Positions 1 to 6,685 of a stretch of 13,585 bases of DNA are shown here, piece after piece. The notes under the pieces were generated by a model that saw only the letters and a list, made by a program, of their open reading frames with translations, made no database searches and was not told where the DNA came from. Position numbers and translations under genes: made by a program. The DNA is from Clostridia bacterium (GTDB taxonomy: Bacteria > Bacillota_A > Clostridia > Peptostreptococcales > JAAYPU01): assembly GCA_022360735.1 (NCBI GenBank), contig JAKSCF010000378.1, positions 1 through 13,585 on the forward strand. The letters are read 5' to 3'. Numbering within the stretch: position 1 is the first letter of the stretch; each line of letters opens with the position of its first letter.

Positions 1-614
1 AATGCTTTCATCTTATTAGGTGAGCCAAATGATACTTTAACGCCTTTAGGGAAGAATACTGAGTCACCAGGATTTACAGTATATCCCTTTCCATCCACTG
101 TTACGGTCAATGTACCTTCCACAATGTGGTAAAGTTCTTCACAAGCTACATCCCAGTCGAAGGTACAGCCTTCAATTGTAATAAATCCTGCATTCATTGA
201 ACAACCATCATCGGCATTCATAATTTCCTGATAAAATACTTTATCGGAAGGGTTTCCTGTATCAAGCACTTCATATTTTACTGAATTCCCGCGGACAATC
301 TTCAATCCGCAACTGTCTTTTTCAGCCATATAAGGTGCATCAGCAACAGAGTCAAATACTCCTTTTAAAAGGCCTTTTTCCATCATTGCCTTAAGCGCTT
401 TATAGATCATATCGCTGTCGATTCCGCTATCACAAGCTTTTATCATTTCATGATTTTCACTGCAGTCATCCGATTTAACAGAAAACTCTATTCCGCAAGC
501 TTTTGCGATATCTTTAGCTGACGGCGTAATAATTGTATTGTCCTCAATATAGAACACTTTCTTTCCTTGCTTTTTCAAAGCCTCAACATCTTCAGCACAA
601 ACCAATTTTTTCAT
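1..614 (-). CDS. eutQ: EutQ-family cupin protein (acetate kinase-like), 3' end cut by window edge
   Basis: My own translation of the minus strand gives an open frame from an ATG at 614 (codon 612-614) to the window edge, 204 codons with no stop. A strong AAGGGGGTG ribosome site lies about 5 bases upstream. The protein starts MKKLVCAEDVEALKKQGKKV. Its C-terminal half is a cupin fold: W-D near residue 156, EELYHIVEGTLTVTVDGKGY, then PGDSVFFPKGVKVSFGS. This matches EutQ of ethanolamine operons (about 230 residues), so about 25 residues are probably missing. EutQ of Salmonella is reported to have acetate kinase activity and to act in BMC assembly. Here it could make ATP from acetyl-phosphate produced from choline-derived acetaldehyde. 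Residues 1-46 resemble the N-terminus of the EutT-like protein in this operon. Last gene seen in the operon, 63 bases after the PduT-like gene. Family call firm; enzymatic role inferred. Confidence 0.9.
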   Translation of the reverse strand, partial: MKKLVCAEDVEALKKQGKKVFYIEDNTIITPSAKDIAKACGIEFSVKSDDCSENHEMIKACDSGIDSDMIYKALKAMMEKGLLKGVFDSVADAPYMAEKDSCGLKIVRGNSVKYEVLDTGNPSDKVFYQEIMNADDGCSMNAGFITIEGCTFDWDVACEELYHIVEGTLTVTVDGKGYTVNPGDSVFFPKGVKVSFGSPNKMKA

Positions 615-677
615 ACCTTCACCCCCTTTCCATTATTTAATAACAAAATTGACCATTTATTTTCTATTTAAAGTAGA

Positions 678-1226
678 TTAGAACAAACTTGGTAATAGTC
701 TGTCAGATGGTGAAGGGATCACCTCTGCGTTAACTAACAGACCTTTTTCTTTTGCTATTTCTTTCCCAATATCAATACCTGTTTCTACTGCAGCTACATC
801 ACCGGTAAAAGTGAAGAACGCTTTACCACCCATTCCGTTTCCTAACCTGAGCTCTAGGGGTTGTAAATTTGCAGCTTTCAGTATTTCATCAGCAGCGATG
901 ATCATGGTTGCCAGTGAGAAAAATTCTATAATTCCTAAAGCCTGTATTGGATCAGGCATTGTTGCTCCTGTAATGGCTGGAAAAACTGCAGGACTGACAT
1001 TGGGTATAACGATAGAATCAACCAGATATTCTTCAGCTAATCTTTCGCCTATGCCCACTGAATCCTGAACTGCTGCAACATCGCCATGCACAATAGCGAC
1101 GTATTTTCCAGGGCAAGCAGAGGATGCTGTTACGATTTCCACATCTGAAATTTTCACCATCTGATCTGCCGCATAGATACCTCTTGAAATACTTGTAAAT
1201 TCAACCATTCCGATTGCATTGACCAT
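678..1226 (-). CDS. PduT-like BMC-T trimeric shell protein with Fe-S pore cysteine
   Basis: 182 residues in two tandem BMC domains (about 1-90 and 91-182), giving a pseudohexameric trimer that tiles into the microcompartment shell. The first domain has S-A-C38-P-G-K at the pore loop. This is the motif and residue number of Salmonella PduT, where three Cys38 side chains hold one [4Fe-4S] cluster on the trimer axis. The second domain has the matching loop G-M-G-G-K. The whole sequence parallels PduT (LVDSIVIPNVSPAVFPAI, then EKGLLVNAEVIPSP). The start is set by AGGAGGG seven bases upstream of the ATG, inside the end of the PduS-like gene, so the two are translationally coupled. PduT and PduS are partners in Pdu compartments, and the adjacency here suggests the same electron route across the shell. 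No truncation seen. Confidence 0.95.
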   Translation of the reverse strand: MVNAIGMVEFTSISRGIYAADQMVKISDVEIVTASSACPGKYVAIVHGDVAAVQDSVGIGERLAEEYLVDSIVIPNVSPAVFPAITGATMPDPIQALGIIEFFSLATMIIAADEILKAANLQPLELRLGNGMGGKAFFTFTGDVAAVETGIDIGKEIAKEKGLLVNAEVIPSPSDRLLPSLF

Positions 1227-1227
1227 A

Positions 1228-2556
1228 TCAGTCCCTCCTTATAGCTACAAAACTATCTTCACATGCTATAACGGTTCCGGAAATGCTTGCATGAATTGGC
1301 GCCCCTAAACTCTCATCAGGAATTTTACCAATGATCTGCCCCGCCTCAACTCTATCACCAACTGAAACAACAGGAATTGCAGGTGCTCCTACATGCTGAC
1401 TTGTTGCTATATGTACCAAATCAGGTTTTAGTTCCTTTTCAGTCATTGGGGCTGACCTATCAAGATGGTACAAACCCAATCTTGCAATAAGACGTTTAGT
1501 TGGAAGTAAACGATATTCACGAATTTTACGGGCAGCAAACTCTTTTTTAGATGGCCGGTACCGGACATTTTGTTCTATCAATTGCTGTTTTAAAAAAAGA
1601 TTTGCAGCCTTAGGATAAAGTCCCGCCGGGCATGAGAACAATTCGCATAAATTACACTGACTACAAAGGTATGAAATTTTTTGTTGTTCAGTATCAGCCA
1701 ATGAATAATTTAAAGTTCTCATCATCTTATGGGGTTGCATGTTATGACCAAGGAGGTATCGAGGACACATATCCGTGCACATACGACACTGCTCACACGA
1801 GGCTCTGTTTACTCTCCTCGTCTGTTCCATCCCAAGGGATTTTTTGCGAATTAAGTAATGCTCCTTCTTTAGTATTACAAACCCTTTATGCTTTTTGGTT
1901 ATATAACCATCTAAACGATTCATAACAGGTCCCATCATTGGACCGCCATTAATAACCGAATAATCATCAAAATGCTCTATACCACTCAGCTTCAGAATAT
2001 CGATTATAGGTGTCCCAACCGGAACCTTTACGGTTAATGGATTGGGAATATCCCCCGCAATTGTAATAAATGTTTCTATAACAGGCTTTCTCAGAGAAGC
2101 GTGAAAAATATTAAGCGCTGTCTCAGAGTTTATGACAACACAGCCAACTTGAATTGGAATCCCTGCTTCGGGAACAACTCTGCCTGTTAACTCATATACC
2201 AATACCTGTTCGTCTCCTGCCGGGTACACATCACGTAGTTCTTTCACTTCAACGAAATCCCCTACATTCAGTGCATCCATTCTTTCATGCAGAATTGAAA
2301 TTACTTCTTTGTGCTTGCTCTTAATGCCTATTAGTGCTTTTTTTGCATTTACCAGTTTTCCTGCCATTGCAAAGCCTTCAATTATTTCGTCCGGGAACAA
2401 CCTCATGAGCTGTTGATCCACTCTAAGAAGCGGTTCACACTCAGCTCCATTAAGGAGTATGTAGTCTGCCTTTGATGCTAGTTTTGCATGAGTAGGAAAG
2501 CCTGCACCGCCTGCACCAATAATGCCGGCTTCTTTCACCATATCAAGAAAACTCAT
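1228..2556 (-). CDS. PduS/RnfC-like flavin and Fe-S oxidoreductase
   Basis: 442 residues if it starts at the ATG at 2556, which follows GGAGGTGCAA at ideal spacing; a frame-compatible ATG at 2571 precedes that ribosome site and is less likely. The order is an N-terminal glycine-rich nucleotide/flavin motif (GIIGAGGAGFPTHAK, about residues 12-26), an RnfC-like core with a GGPMMG motif, then two 4Fe-4S motifs: Cys254, 257, 260, 264 and Cys298, 301, 304, 309. The C-terminal part is lipoyl/barrel-sandwich-like (GDRVEAGQIIGKIPDESLGAPIHASISGTV). PduS of Salmonella is an NADH-dependent cobalamin reductase that docks on PduT. The choline pathway shown here needs no B12, so a role in passing electrons from NADH or flavin through the PduT-like shell protein (next gene) or to the CutD cluster is a plausible alternative. 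Family call firm; physiological acceptor unknown. Confidence 0.93.
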   Translation of the reverse strand: MSFLDMVKEAGIIGAGGAGFPTHAKLASKADYILLNGAECEPLLRVDQQLMRLFPDEIIEGFAMAGKLVNAKKALIGIKSKHKEVISILHERMDALNVGDFVEVKELRDVYPAGDEQVLVYELTGRVVPEAGIPIQVGCVVINSETALNIFHASLRKPVIETFITIAGDIPNPLTVKVPVGTPIIDILKLSGIEHFDDYSVINGGPMMGPVMNRLDGYITKKHKGFVILKKEHYLIRKKSLGMEQTRRVNRASCEQCRMCTDMCPRYLLGHNMQPHKMMRTLNYSLADTEQQKISYLCSQCNLCELFSCPAGLYPKAANLFLKQQLIEQNVRYRPSKKEFAARKIREYRLLPTKRLIARLGLYHLDRSAPMTEKELKPDLVHIATSQHVGAPAIPVVSVGDRVEAGQIIGKIPDESLGAPIHASISGTVIACEDSFVAIRRD

Positions 2557-2578
2557 TTGCACCTCCATCATCCGTTAT

Positions 2579-2845
2579 CTATCCAATATTGCAATCTTCA
2601 TCTATAATTCCTACAACAACTGCATCTACCGGAATATTATCATCACCGAGCATACGACGGGCCGAGGAACCTGTGCAGACAATAACTCTGTCTCCAATAC
2701 CGGCACTGATGTTATCTACAACAATCAAACGCTGTCCTTCACCGGCACCGCCACCAATTACTTCTGCCAGCATAAACTTAAATCCATTAAGCGATTCTGC
2801 TTTTCTTGTTGCCCAAACGTTATCTATCAGTCTTGCTGTTAGCAT
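2579..2845 (-). CDS. eutN: EutN/CcmL-type BMC-P pentameric vertex protein
   Basis: 88 residues matching the EutN/CcmL beta-barrel family, whose pentamers cap the twelve vertices of the polyhedral shell. Visible family hallmarks are the N-terminal strand MLTARLIDNVWATRK, the V-D-N-I-S-A-G-I-G-D-R-V segment, the S-S-A-R-R loop and the end strand DAVVVGIIDED. Length is normal for the family. The ATG at 2845 lies seven bases inside the end of the GrpU-like shell gene, so translation is coupled, and the ribosome site (GAAGGGA) is within that upstream gene. It is the only BMC-P gene in the window. One vertex protein is enough to close a shell, though choline loci can carry extra copies elsewhere. 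No odd features seen. Confidence 0.96.
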   Translation of the reverse strand: MLTARLIDNVWATRKAESLNGFKFMLAEVIGGGAGEGQRLIVVDNISAGIGDRVIVCTGSSARRMLGDDNIPVDAVVVGIIDEDCNIG

Positions 2846-3144
2846 AAATAGTTCCCTTCTTCCAACTTGTATTTGATCTCAGAGATTGCCGATTCAACAG
2901 ATGCCGTATCACCAAATATCGCAATCATTATCATGTTTTGCGGACAACTGCCTCTAACATCCTTTACGATTACACCTACTGCTTTTTCAGCTACATCAGC
3001 AGCGCAAATCATTTCGATCATTCTGCCCTGCACAAGACCGACTGCATCAACACCGGTAAAATCTGTGTTTGCATCTTGTCCCATACGCCTTATAATAATA
3101 TCCAAAGTACCAGCAGAAGGGGATTTAATCATTCGATACTCCAT
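2839..3144 (-). CDS. GrpU-like BMC-H shell protein with candidate Fe-S cysteine
   Basis: 101 residues, a single divergent BMC domain. The sequence (MEYRMIKSPSAGTLDIII, VDAVGLVQGRMIEMICAADV, G-S-C67-P-Q-N) resembles GrpU, the glycyl-radical-compartment shell protein shown by crystallography and spectroscopy to bind an Fe-S cluster at the hexamer axis. Cys67 sits where the pore loop is expected and is the natural ligand candidate; Cys47 and Cys101 are the other cysteines. It would form hexamers in the shell facet and may carry electrons or a cluster across it. The ATG follows GGGGAGAG at six-base spacing. It ends overlapping eutN by seven bases. Assignment to the BMC family is firm. The GrpU subgroup call and cluster binding rest on remembered motif similarity. 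Confidence 0.88.
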   Translation of the reverse strand: MEYRMIKSPSAGTLDIIIRRMGQDANTDFTGVDAVGLVQGRMIEMICAADVAEKAVGVIVKDVRGSCPQNMIMIAIFGDTASVESAISEIKYKLEEGNYLC

Positions 3145-3159
3145 TAAAATCTCTCCCCG

Positions 3160-4002
3160 TTATATACTTTCCTGTGTGCATCCCAGTGCTATGCCTAAAG
3201 GTGTAACAAACATAGGGTTTTGCGGCTTATGTGTAAAAACACCCGTTTGCTTTTCTATTATTTTTTCAAGCCCTGAAAGACAGCATGTGCCGCCAACCAA
3301 GGATATTTCCTGCACATCATAGTCTTTTATATGCTGTTTGATGATGGAGGAAATTTTTTCAACTACCGGTTTCACTACAGGCAACACTTCTTTATGATTC
3401 TTGGTATCGCGTTTGAAGGTCTCAGCATCAGAAAAAGACATTTTATAAGCCCCAGAGACAACTAGGGAAAAATGTGTACCCCCAGTGGGTTCGTCTGCAA
3501 CATAAATTACTTTTCCATTTTTTAAAATTGAAATACCTGTTGTGCCCCCACCAATATCTACAATTGCACCATTTTCAATTTTGAGCACTTCGTTGGCCGC
3601 TGTGGGTTCATCTAGGACATTGGTCAGTTCAAAACCTGCAGCCTGCACGACATTCATTATTGCTCCAGAATCTAATTCATCAGTCCCAGGAGGAATTGCA
3701 GCAGCTGCATAAATCAACTCCGTATCCAATTTTTCCTCAAGCTGATTCTTTAAATTTCTGACAATATTAATCGCTCCAATATAGTCCACTACCATGCCAT
3801 CTCGGACTACATCTGCATATTGGAAAGCACCTGCAACCGGCTTGTAGTTTTCATCTAAAACCGCTAAAACCACACATGCAGTCCCTAAATCTACTCCTGT
3901 ATAGTAAACAGATGATGGCCTTTTAATTGGATTTTTTATAACTTCTTCAAATTCCTGAACAAGTTCATCACAGTATTTGAAAGTCAACATTTTTTCTGAC
4001 AT
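3160..4002 (-). CDS. eutJ: EutJ-family actin/Hsp70-like ATPase, putative BMC chaperone
   Basis: 280 residues with the actin/Hsp70 nucleotide-binding fold in the usual order: phosphate-1 loop G36-V-D-L-G40-T, phosphate-2 loop D149-I-G-G-G-T154, and adenosine motif L235-V-G-G-T-C-C-L-S-G-L245. Hsp70's substrate-binding domain is absent, as expected for EutJ, whose length is about the same. EutJ is encoded in ethanolamine and glycyl-radical compartment operons and is assumed to be a chaperone or reactivating factor; its true client is not established. The ATG is preceded by GGGAGGAG four bases upstream. The gene starts 19 bases inside the end of the EutT-like gene, a coupled arrangement. Family call secure; a link to CutC folding or reactivation is inference from position only. 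Confidence 0.93.
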   Translation of the reverse strand: MSEKMLTFKYCDELVQEFEEVIKNPIKRPSSVYYTGVDLGTACVVLAVLDENYKPVAGAFQYADVVRDGMVVDYIGAINIVRNLKNQLEEKLDTELIYAAAAIPPGTDELDSGAIMNVVQAAGFELTNVLDEPTAANEVLKIENGAIVDIGGGTTGISILKNGKVIYVADEPTGGTHFSLVVSGAYKMSFSDAETFKRDTKNHKEVLPVVKPVVEKISSIIKQHIKDYDVQEISLVGGTCCLSGLEKIIEKQTGVFTHKPQNPMFVTPLGIALGCTQESI

Positions 4003-4670
4003 TTTTCTCCTCCCGCAGTTGAACAGATAAGTTGTGACAAGGTGTTGATAATTTGATTCATCTTTTCAACTACTTCTTCATACCGGTTATTTTCATCATC
4101 ATTGCTATCCAAAAATTCTAACATATCCAGTTCAGTTTCTCTTAGAGCACAACGCAGTCTGTGCAGCAATATGATTTCTTTGCCCTTACCAAGTTGAATA
4201 TGAAATTCTGTAATCTCAAAGCAATCCTCCAGATTATCAGAAAAATTACTTTCGTCTATCCCCGTACATTTCTGACAGCAATGATTATCAGATGAATTTC
4301 TGCCATCCAGTATATTTTTTATGTCAGAGAAGCTTTTATTGATATGAATCATTTTTTGTGCTAGAAGAATATCTCTGCTCAAGAATTCTTCAGCCGTAAT
4401 AAGAAATAAAGTTTCCATAGACTTCATCTTGTTGTAAAGCCTTTTGTGGGCCAAATCTTTTCTCTTCTCTAACGGCTCAGATGTATGCTTCCTATTTTCA
4501 GTATTTTTAATTGTTTCACAGGAATTATTATGATCCAACATATTGATTCCTCTGTCTGTTAGAAACTGACGTGCTCCAGGTGTAATTCTAGTTCCTGGCT
4601 CAATCTCATAATCAGTAAAAGGTTCTTTTCTATATAAATCCCGTAAATCTTCTTCGGTTATGAATTTCAT
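3984..4670 (-). CDS. EutT-like cobalamin adenosyltransferase-family protein
   Basis: 228 residues. The N-terminus (MKFITEEDLRDLYRK, then R28-I-T-P-G-A-R34) matches the start of EutT from ethanolamine operons. A Cys-Cys-x-x-Cys motif at 131-135 (H130-C-C-Q-K-C) corresponds to the metal-binding HX11CCX2C motif of Salmonella EutT. Here the nearest upstream histidines are H109 and H130, so the His spacing differs. The C-terminal helices keep L-H-R-L-R-C-A-L-R-E-T-E-L (169-181), typical of the adenosyltransferase bundle, and the tail ends in a second Cys cluster (C216, C224, C228). EutT makes adenosylcobalamin, but CutC chemistry needs none, so its job in this operon is unclear. The ribosome site AAGGGGG is six bases from the ATG. 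It is directly downstream of EutP and overlaps eutJ. Family call good; activity uncertain. Confidence 0.82.
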   Translation of the reverse strand: MKFITEEDLRDLYRKEPFTDYEIEPGTRITPGARQFLTDRGINMLDHNNSCETIKNTENRKHTSEPLEKRKDLAHKRLYNKMKSMETLFLITAEEFLSRDILLAQKMIHINKSFSDIKNILDGRNSSDNHCCQKCTGIDESNFSDNLEDCFEITEFHIQLGKGKEIILLHRLRCALRETELDMLEFLDSNDDENNRYEEVVEKMNQIINTLSQLICSTAGGEKCQKKC

Positions 4671-4672
4671 TT

Positions 4673-5125
4673 TTATCCCCCTTTACTCTTTATTGAAAAT
4701 AGCTTCTCTTTTAGAGATTTCATGCCTGTTCCACTGTGAACACTAATCTTATAATACGGTTCTACAACACCAATCTTTTTCAGCTGCTTAATGCATAAAT
4801 CTTCATTTTCTTTCATTAAATCACTCTTTGTTATAACCCCTATTACAGGACATCTAAACGCCTTAGCAAATCCTGGGGAATATACATCGGTACATTTTGA
4901 CTGATCCACTAAAATCAGAACATGTGATGCATCCTGGGAAGCTGCTATTAAATGTTTATACATCCATGCATTTTCTATATAGGAACCTGGAACATCTATT
5001 GTATTGTCTTTATAGATAATGTTTTGTGTTTTCTTTAAAGGACCATCATCGTCATTTAGTGCGTTCACCAATGTGGTCTTGCCACAAGCAGTAGGTCCTA
5101 TCACCATTATGCGTTTCTTTCTCAT
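4673..5125 (-). CDS. eutP: EutP/PduV-type small P-loop GTPase
   Basis: 150 residues with Ras-like GTPase motifs in order: P-loop G10-P-T-A-C-G-K16-T17, DxxG as D44-V-P-G47, and the guanine-specifying T99-K-S-D102. Length and sequence agree with EutP/PduV of BMC operons. PduV of Salmonella associates with the outside of Pdu compartments and with filaments, and EutP has been reported to have acetate kinase activity, so either a positioning role or ATP formation from acetyl-phosphate is possible here. The ATG overlaps the stop of the EutS-type shell gene as ATGA, a classical translational coupling, and no strong separate ribosome site is needed. It ends two bases before the ribosome-site-driven ATG of the EutT-like gene. 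Confidence 0.93.
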   Translation of the reverse strand: MRKKRIMVIGPTACGKTTLVNALNDDDGPLKKTQNIIYKDNTIDVPGSYIENAWMYKHLIAASQDASHVLILVDQSKCTDVYSPGFAKAFRCPVIGVITKSDLMKENEDLCIKQLKKIGVVEPYYKISVHSGTGMKSLKEKLFSIKSKGG

Positions 5126-5475
5126 GTCCGCGTAATAGAAGCTGTCTCAAAACCCAGCATTTCCTTTAATACTTCATTGACTGAAGTAAGTGCGGCTTCA
5201 ACGCTCTGTACATCTCCTGTAATAACTACAGACCCTGTAAAACGGTCTAAAAAACCAATTTCAACATTTGCAGCTTTCGTTGCAATATCTGCTGCAATAA
5301 TTGAGGTTTCGTATGGTGATAAGGTTAAAATTCCTATTGCCCCTTCATCATCTACCCCCAACCTCTCATATATGTCCTTCATCGGTGAAGCAATAACATG
5401 AGCAATGGTAACCTGTTTTCCAGGTACCGATTCTTGTATGATTCGTTCTATCCCTTTTTCATAAAATGCTCCCAT
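5122..5475 (-). CDS. eutS: EutS/PduU-type circularly permuted BMC-H shell protein
   Basis: 117 residues from the ATG at 5475, chosen because GGAAGG (5484-5489) lies eight bases upstream and because the resulting start ([20 protein letters not shown]) matches the length and start of EutS (111) and PduU (116). A frame-compatible ATG at 5502 would add nine residues but has no ribosome site. Family hallmarks are R-I-I-Q-E-x-V-P-G-K-Q-V-T-x-A-H, the [10 protein letters not shown] segment, and [11 protein letters not shown]. The end SITRT is as in PduU. These proteins form hexamers with a permuted BMC fold and a plugged beta-barrel over the pore. It is the first gene after cutD and overlaps eutP by four bases. 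The upstream 121-base gap contains an odd open frame (see separate entry). Confidence 0.93.
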   Translation of the reverse strand: MGAFYEKGIERIIQESVPGKQVTIAHVIASPMKDIYERLGVDDEGAIGILTLSPYETSIIAADIATKAANVEIGFLDRFTGSVVITGDVQSVEAALTSVNEVLKEMLGFETASITRT

Positions 5476-5596
5476 GAGTATTACCTTCCATCTTTTTTCC
5501 ATTATTGTTATCCGGCTGTAGAACTCTACAAATCAAAGATTTGTGATTTCCTTGCATAAGTTCACCAACAATCTGTTGCACAAATTCGGTGAGCCG
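5462..5596 (-). other. In-frame open stretch after the cutD stop, encapsulation-peptide-like
   Basis: Immediately after the cutD TAA (5597-5599) the same frame stays open for 45 codons up to a TGA at 5459-5461, inside the EutS-type gene. The first residues read LTEFVQQIVGELMQG, with hydrophobic positions spaced L, F/V, I/V, L/M as in the amphipathic helices used as BMC encapsulation peptides. There is no good start codon at its front. A GTG (5579-5581) lacks a ribosome site, and an ATG at 5555-5557 has GGTGA four bases upstream and would give a 32-residue peptide. It could be a decayed gene or gene end, a small coupled peptide, or chance. The same DNA holds inverted repeats (5528-5544; 5566-5578 nested in 5562-5592). 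Confidence 0.25.
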
Positions 5597-6556
5597 TTAG
5601 TGATTGATAATCGTTACCGGAAAATCATATTTCTTTATCCAGCTCTCAATCCTGCTCATATCTTCTTTGCCCAATGATGGATCAGGAACGCCTTCTAAAG
5701 GATATTCCCACCCTAACTGTGTGTACTTATTAACACCGAATTTGTGGTAAGGTAGTAAGTCGATACCTTTAAAGTTCTTGTAATCTTTAAACGGCATCAA
5801 GAAGTTAATAACCCCTTCTATATCCTTCTGATTATCATTAACACCTCTTAGCATTGGCATTCTTATCTTTACGTTGTACCTACCATTAAGAAGTTCCTTT
5901 AAGTTCTTAAGGATTTGCTCGTTACGGACTCCTGTTAACTCGTAGTGTTTTTGTGAATCAATGTGTTTCATATCGAAAAGAAACAGATCTACAAATTCAG
6001 CAACTTTTAACACAGTTTCAAGCTTTGCATAACCTGATGTCTCAATTGCTGTATTAATCCCTTCCTGCTTACATGCCATAAGCAAGTTGGATACGGCTTC
6101 GGGCTGCATCAAGGCATCGCCTCCACCTACAGTGACACCACCGCCTGAAATATCATAAAACATTCTATCCTCTTCGATAATTTCCAAAAGCTCTGATATC
6201 GTTTTCATTTCACCTGCAATGGATAGTGCAGACTCTATACAAACTTCCTCACACTTTCGGCATCCCACACATTCAATGGTACGATTTATTTCATGTTTTG
6301 AATTTTCTTTAGAAATCGTATGTATTCCAACCGGACAAACAGAAACACATGCCCCGCAATCTTTACACGAATTTCTTTTATACATTACTTGATATTTTTT
6401 TTCCAAATTTTCGGGATTTGAACACCACTTGCAACGTAAAGGACATCCTTTAAAAAACACAAGCGTCCTTACTCCCGGGCCATCGTACATATTGTATTTC
6501 TGAACATTGGAAATGAATGCTTTTCTTTCAATTACACCTGTCTTTGTATTGCTCAT
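5597..6556 (-). CDS. cutD: Choline TMA-lyase activating enzyme CutD (radical SAM glycyl-radical activase)
   Basis: 319 residues from the ATG at 6556. A TTG at 6565, three codons earlier, is only one base from the GGGAG ribosome site, whereas the ATG is about ten bases away. The radical-SAM motif C38-P-L-R-C42-K-W-C45 binds the catalytic [4Fe-4S] cluster. It is followed by an activase ferredoxin-like insert with two 4Fe-4S motifs (C64, 67, 70, 74 and C96, 99, 102, 106), then the GGGVTVGGGDAL and ETSGYA segments of the SAM barrel and the L-L-P-Y-H-K end motif. It generates the 5'-deoxyadenosyl radical that abstracts the hydrogen from Gly821 of CutC. It lies directly downstream of cutC after a 129-base structured gap, which may lower its expression relative to CutC. 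Identity rests on family features plus adjacency to cutC. Confidence 0.96.
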   Translation of the reverse strand: MSNTKTGVIERKAFISNVQKYNMYDGPGVRTLVFFKGCPLRCKWCSNPENLEKKYQVMYKRNSCKDCGACVSVCPVGIHTISKENSKHEINRTIECVGCRKCEEVCIESALSIAGEMKTISELLEIIEEDRMFYDISGGGVTVGGGDALMQPEAVSNLLMACKQEGINTAIETSGYAKLETVLKVAEFVDLFLFDMKHIDSQKHYELTGVRNEQILKNLKELLNGRYNVKIRMPMLRGVNDNQKDIEGVINFLMPFKDYKNFKGIDLLPYHKFGVNKYTQLGWEYPLEGVPDPSLGKEDMSRIESWIKKYDFPVTIINH

Positions 6557-6604
6557 ACTGTCCAATCTCCCGTTTTTTTATTTCTATTTGAAAGAATAAT
6601 CTAA

Positions 6605-6654
6605 CTGCCGCTTGGTAACTTCAAGGTTTCCCGTTTTGTGTGTCCAAACGGCAG
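6605..6654 (-). promoter_or_regulatory. Structured RNA in the cutC-cutD gap
   Basis: The transcript between cutC and cutD can close CTGCCG (6649-6654 on the minus strand) with CGGCAG (6605-6610), enclosing a small CTTG/CAAG hairpin (6611-6625). Alternatively it can form the hairpin CCGTTT / AAACGG (arms 6646-6651 and 6631-6636). The two folds share the CGG bases at 6649-6651 and so exclude each other. No U-run follows, so it is not a canonical terminator. A processing site, mRNA stabiliser for cutC, or attenuator that sets the CutC:CutD ratio are the likely options. Seen by eye; no folding energy computed. Confidence 0.45.
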
Positions 6655-6685
6655 GTCAACCTCTTTTTTATTACTCCAAATATAT

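Noticed and set aside
2867..3322. Plus-strand open frame of 151 codons, and others such as 811-1068 and 9895-10239
   Set aside because: They lie antisense inside well-recognised minus-strand genes, lack ribosome sites and family resemblance, and are frame shadows.
5476..5502. Upstream ATG at 5502 for the EutS-type shell protein
   Set aside because: It has no ribosome site; GGAAGG lies between it and the ATG at 5475, and family length supports the shorter form.
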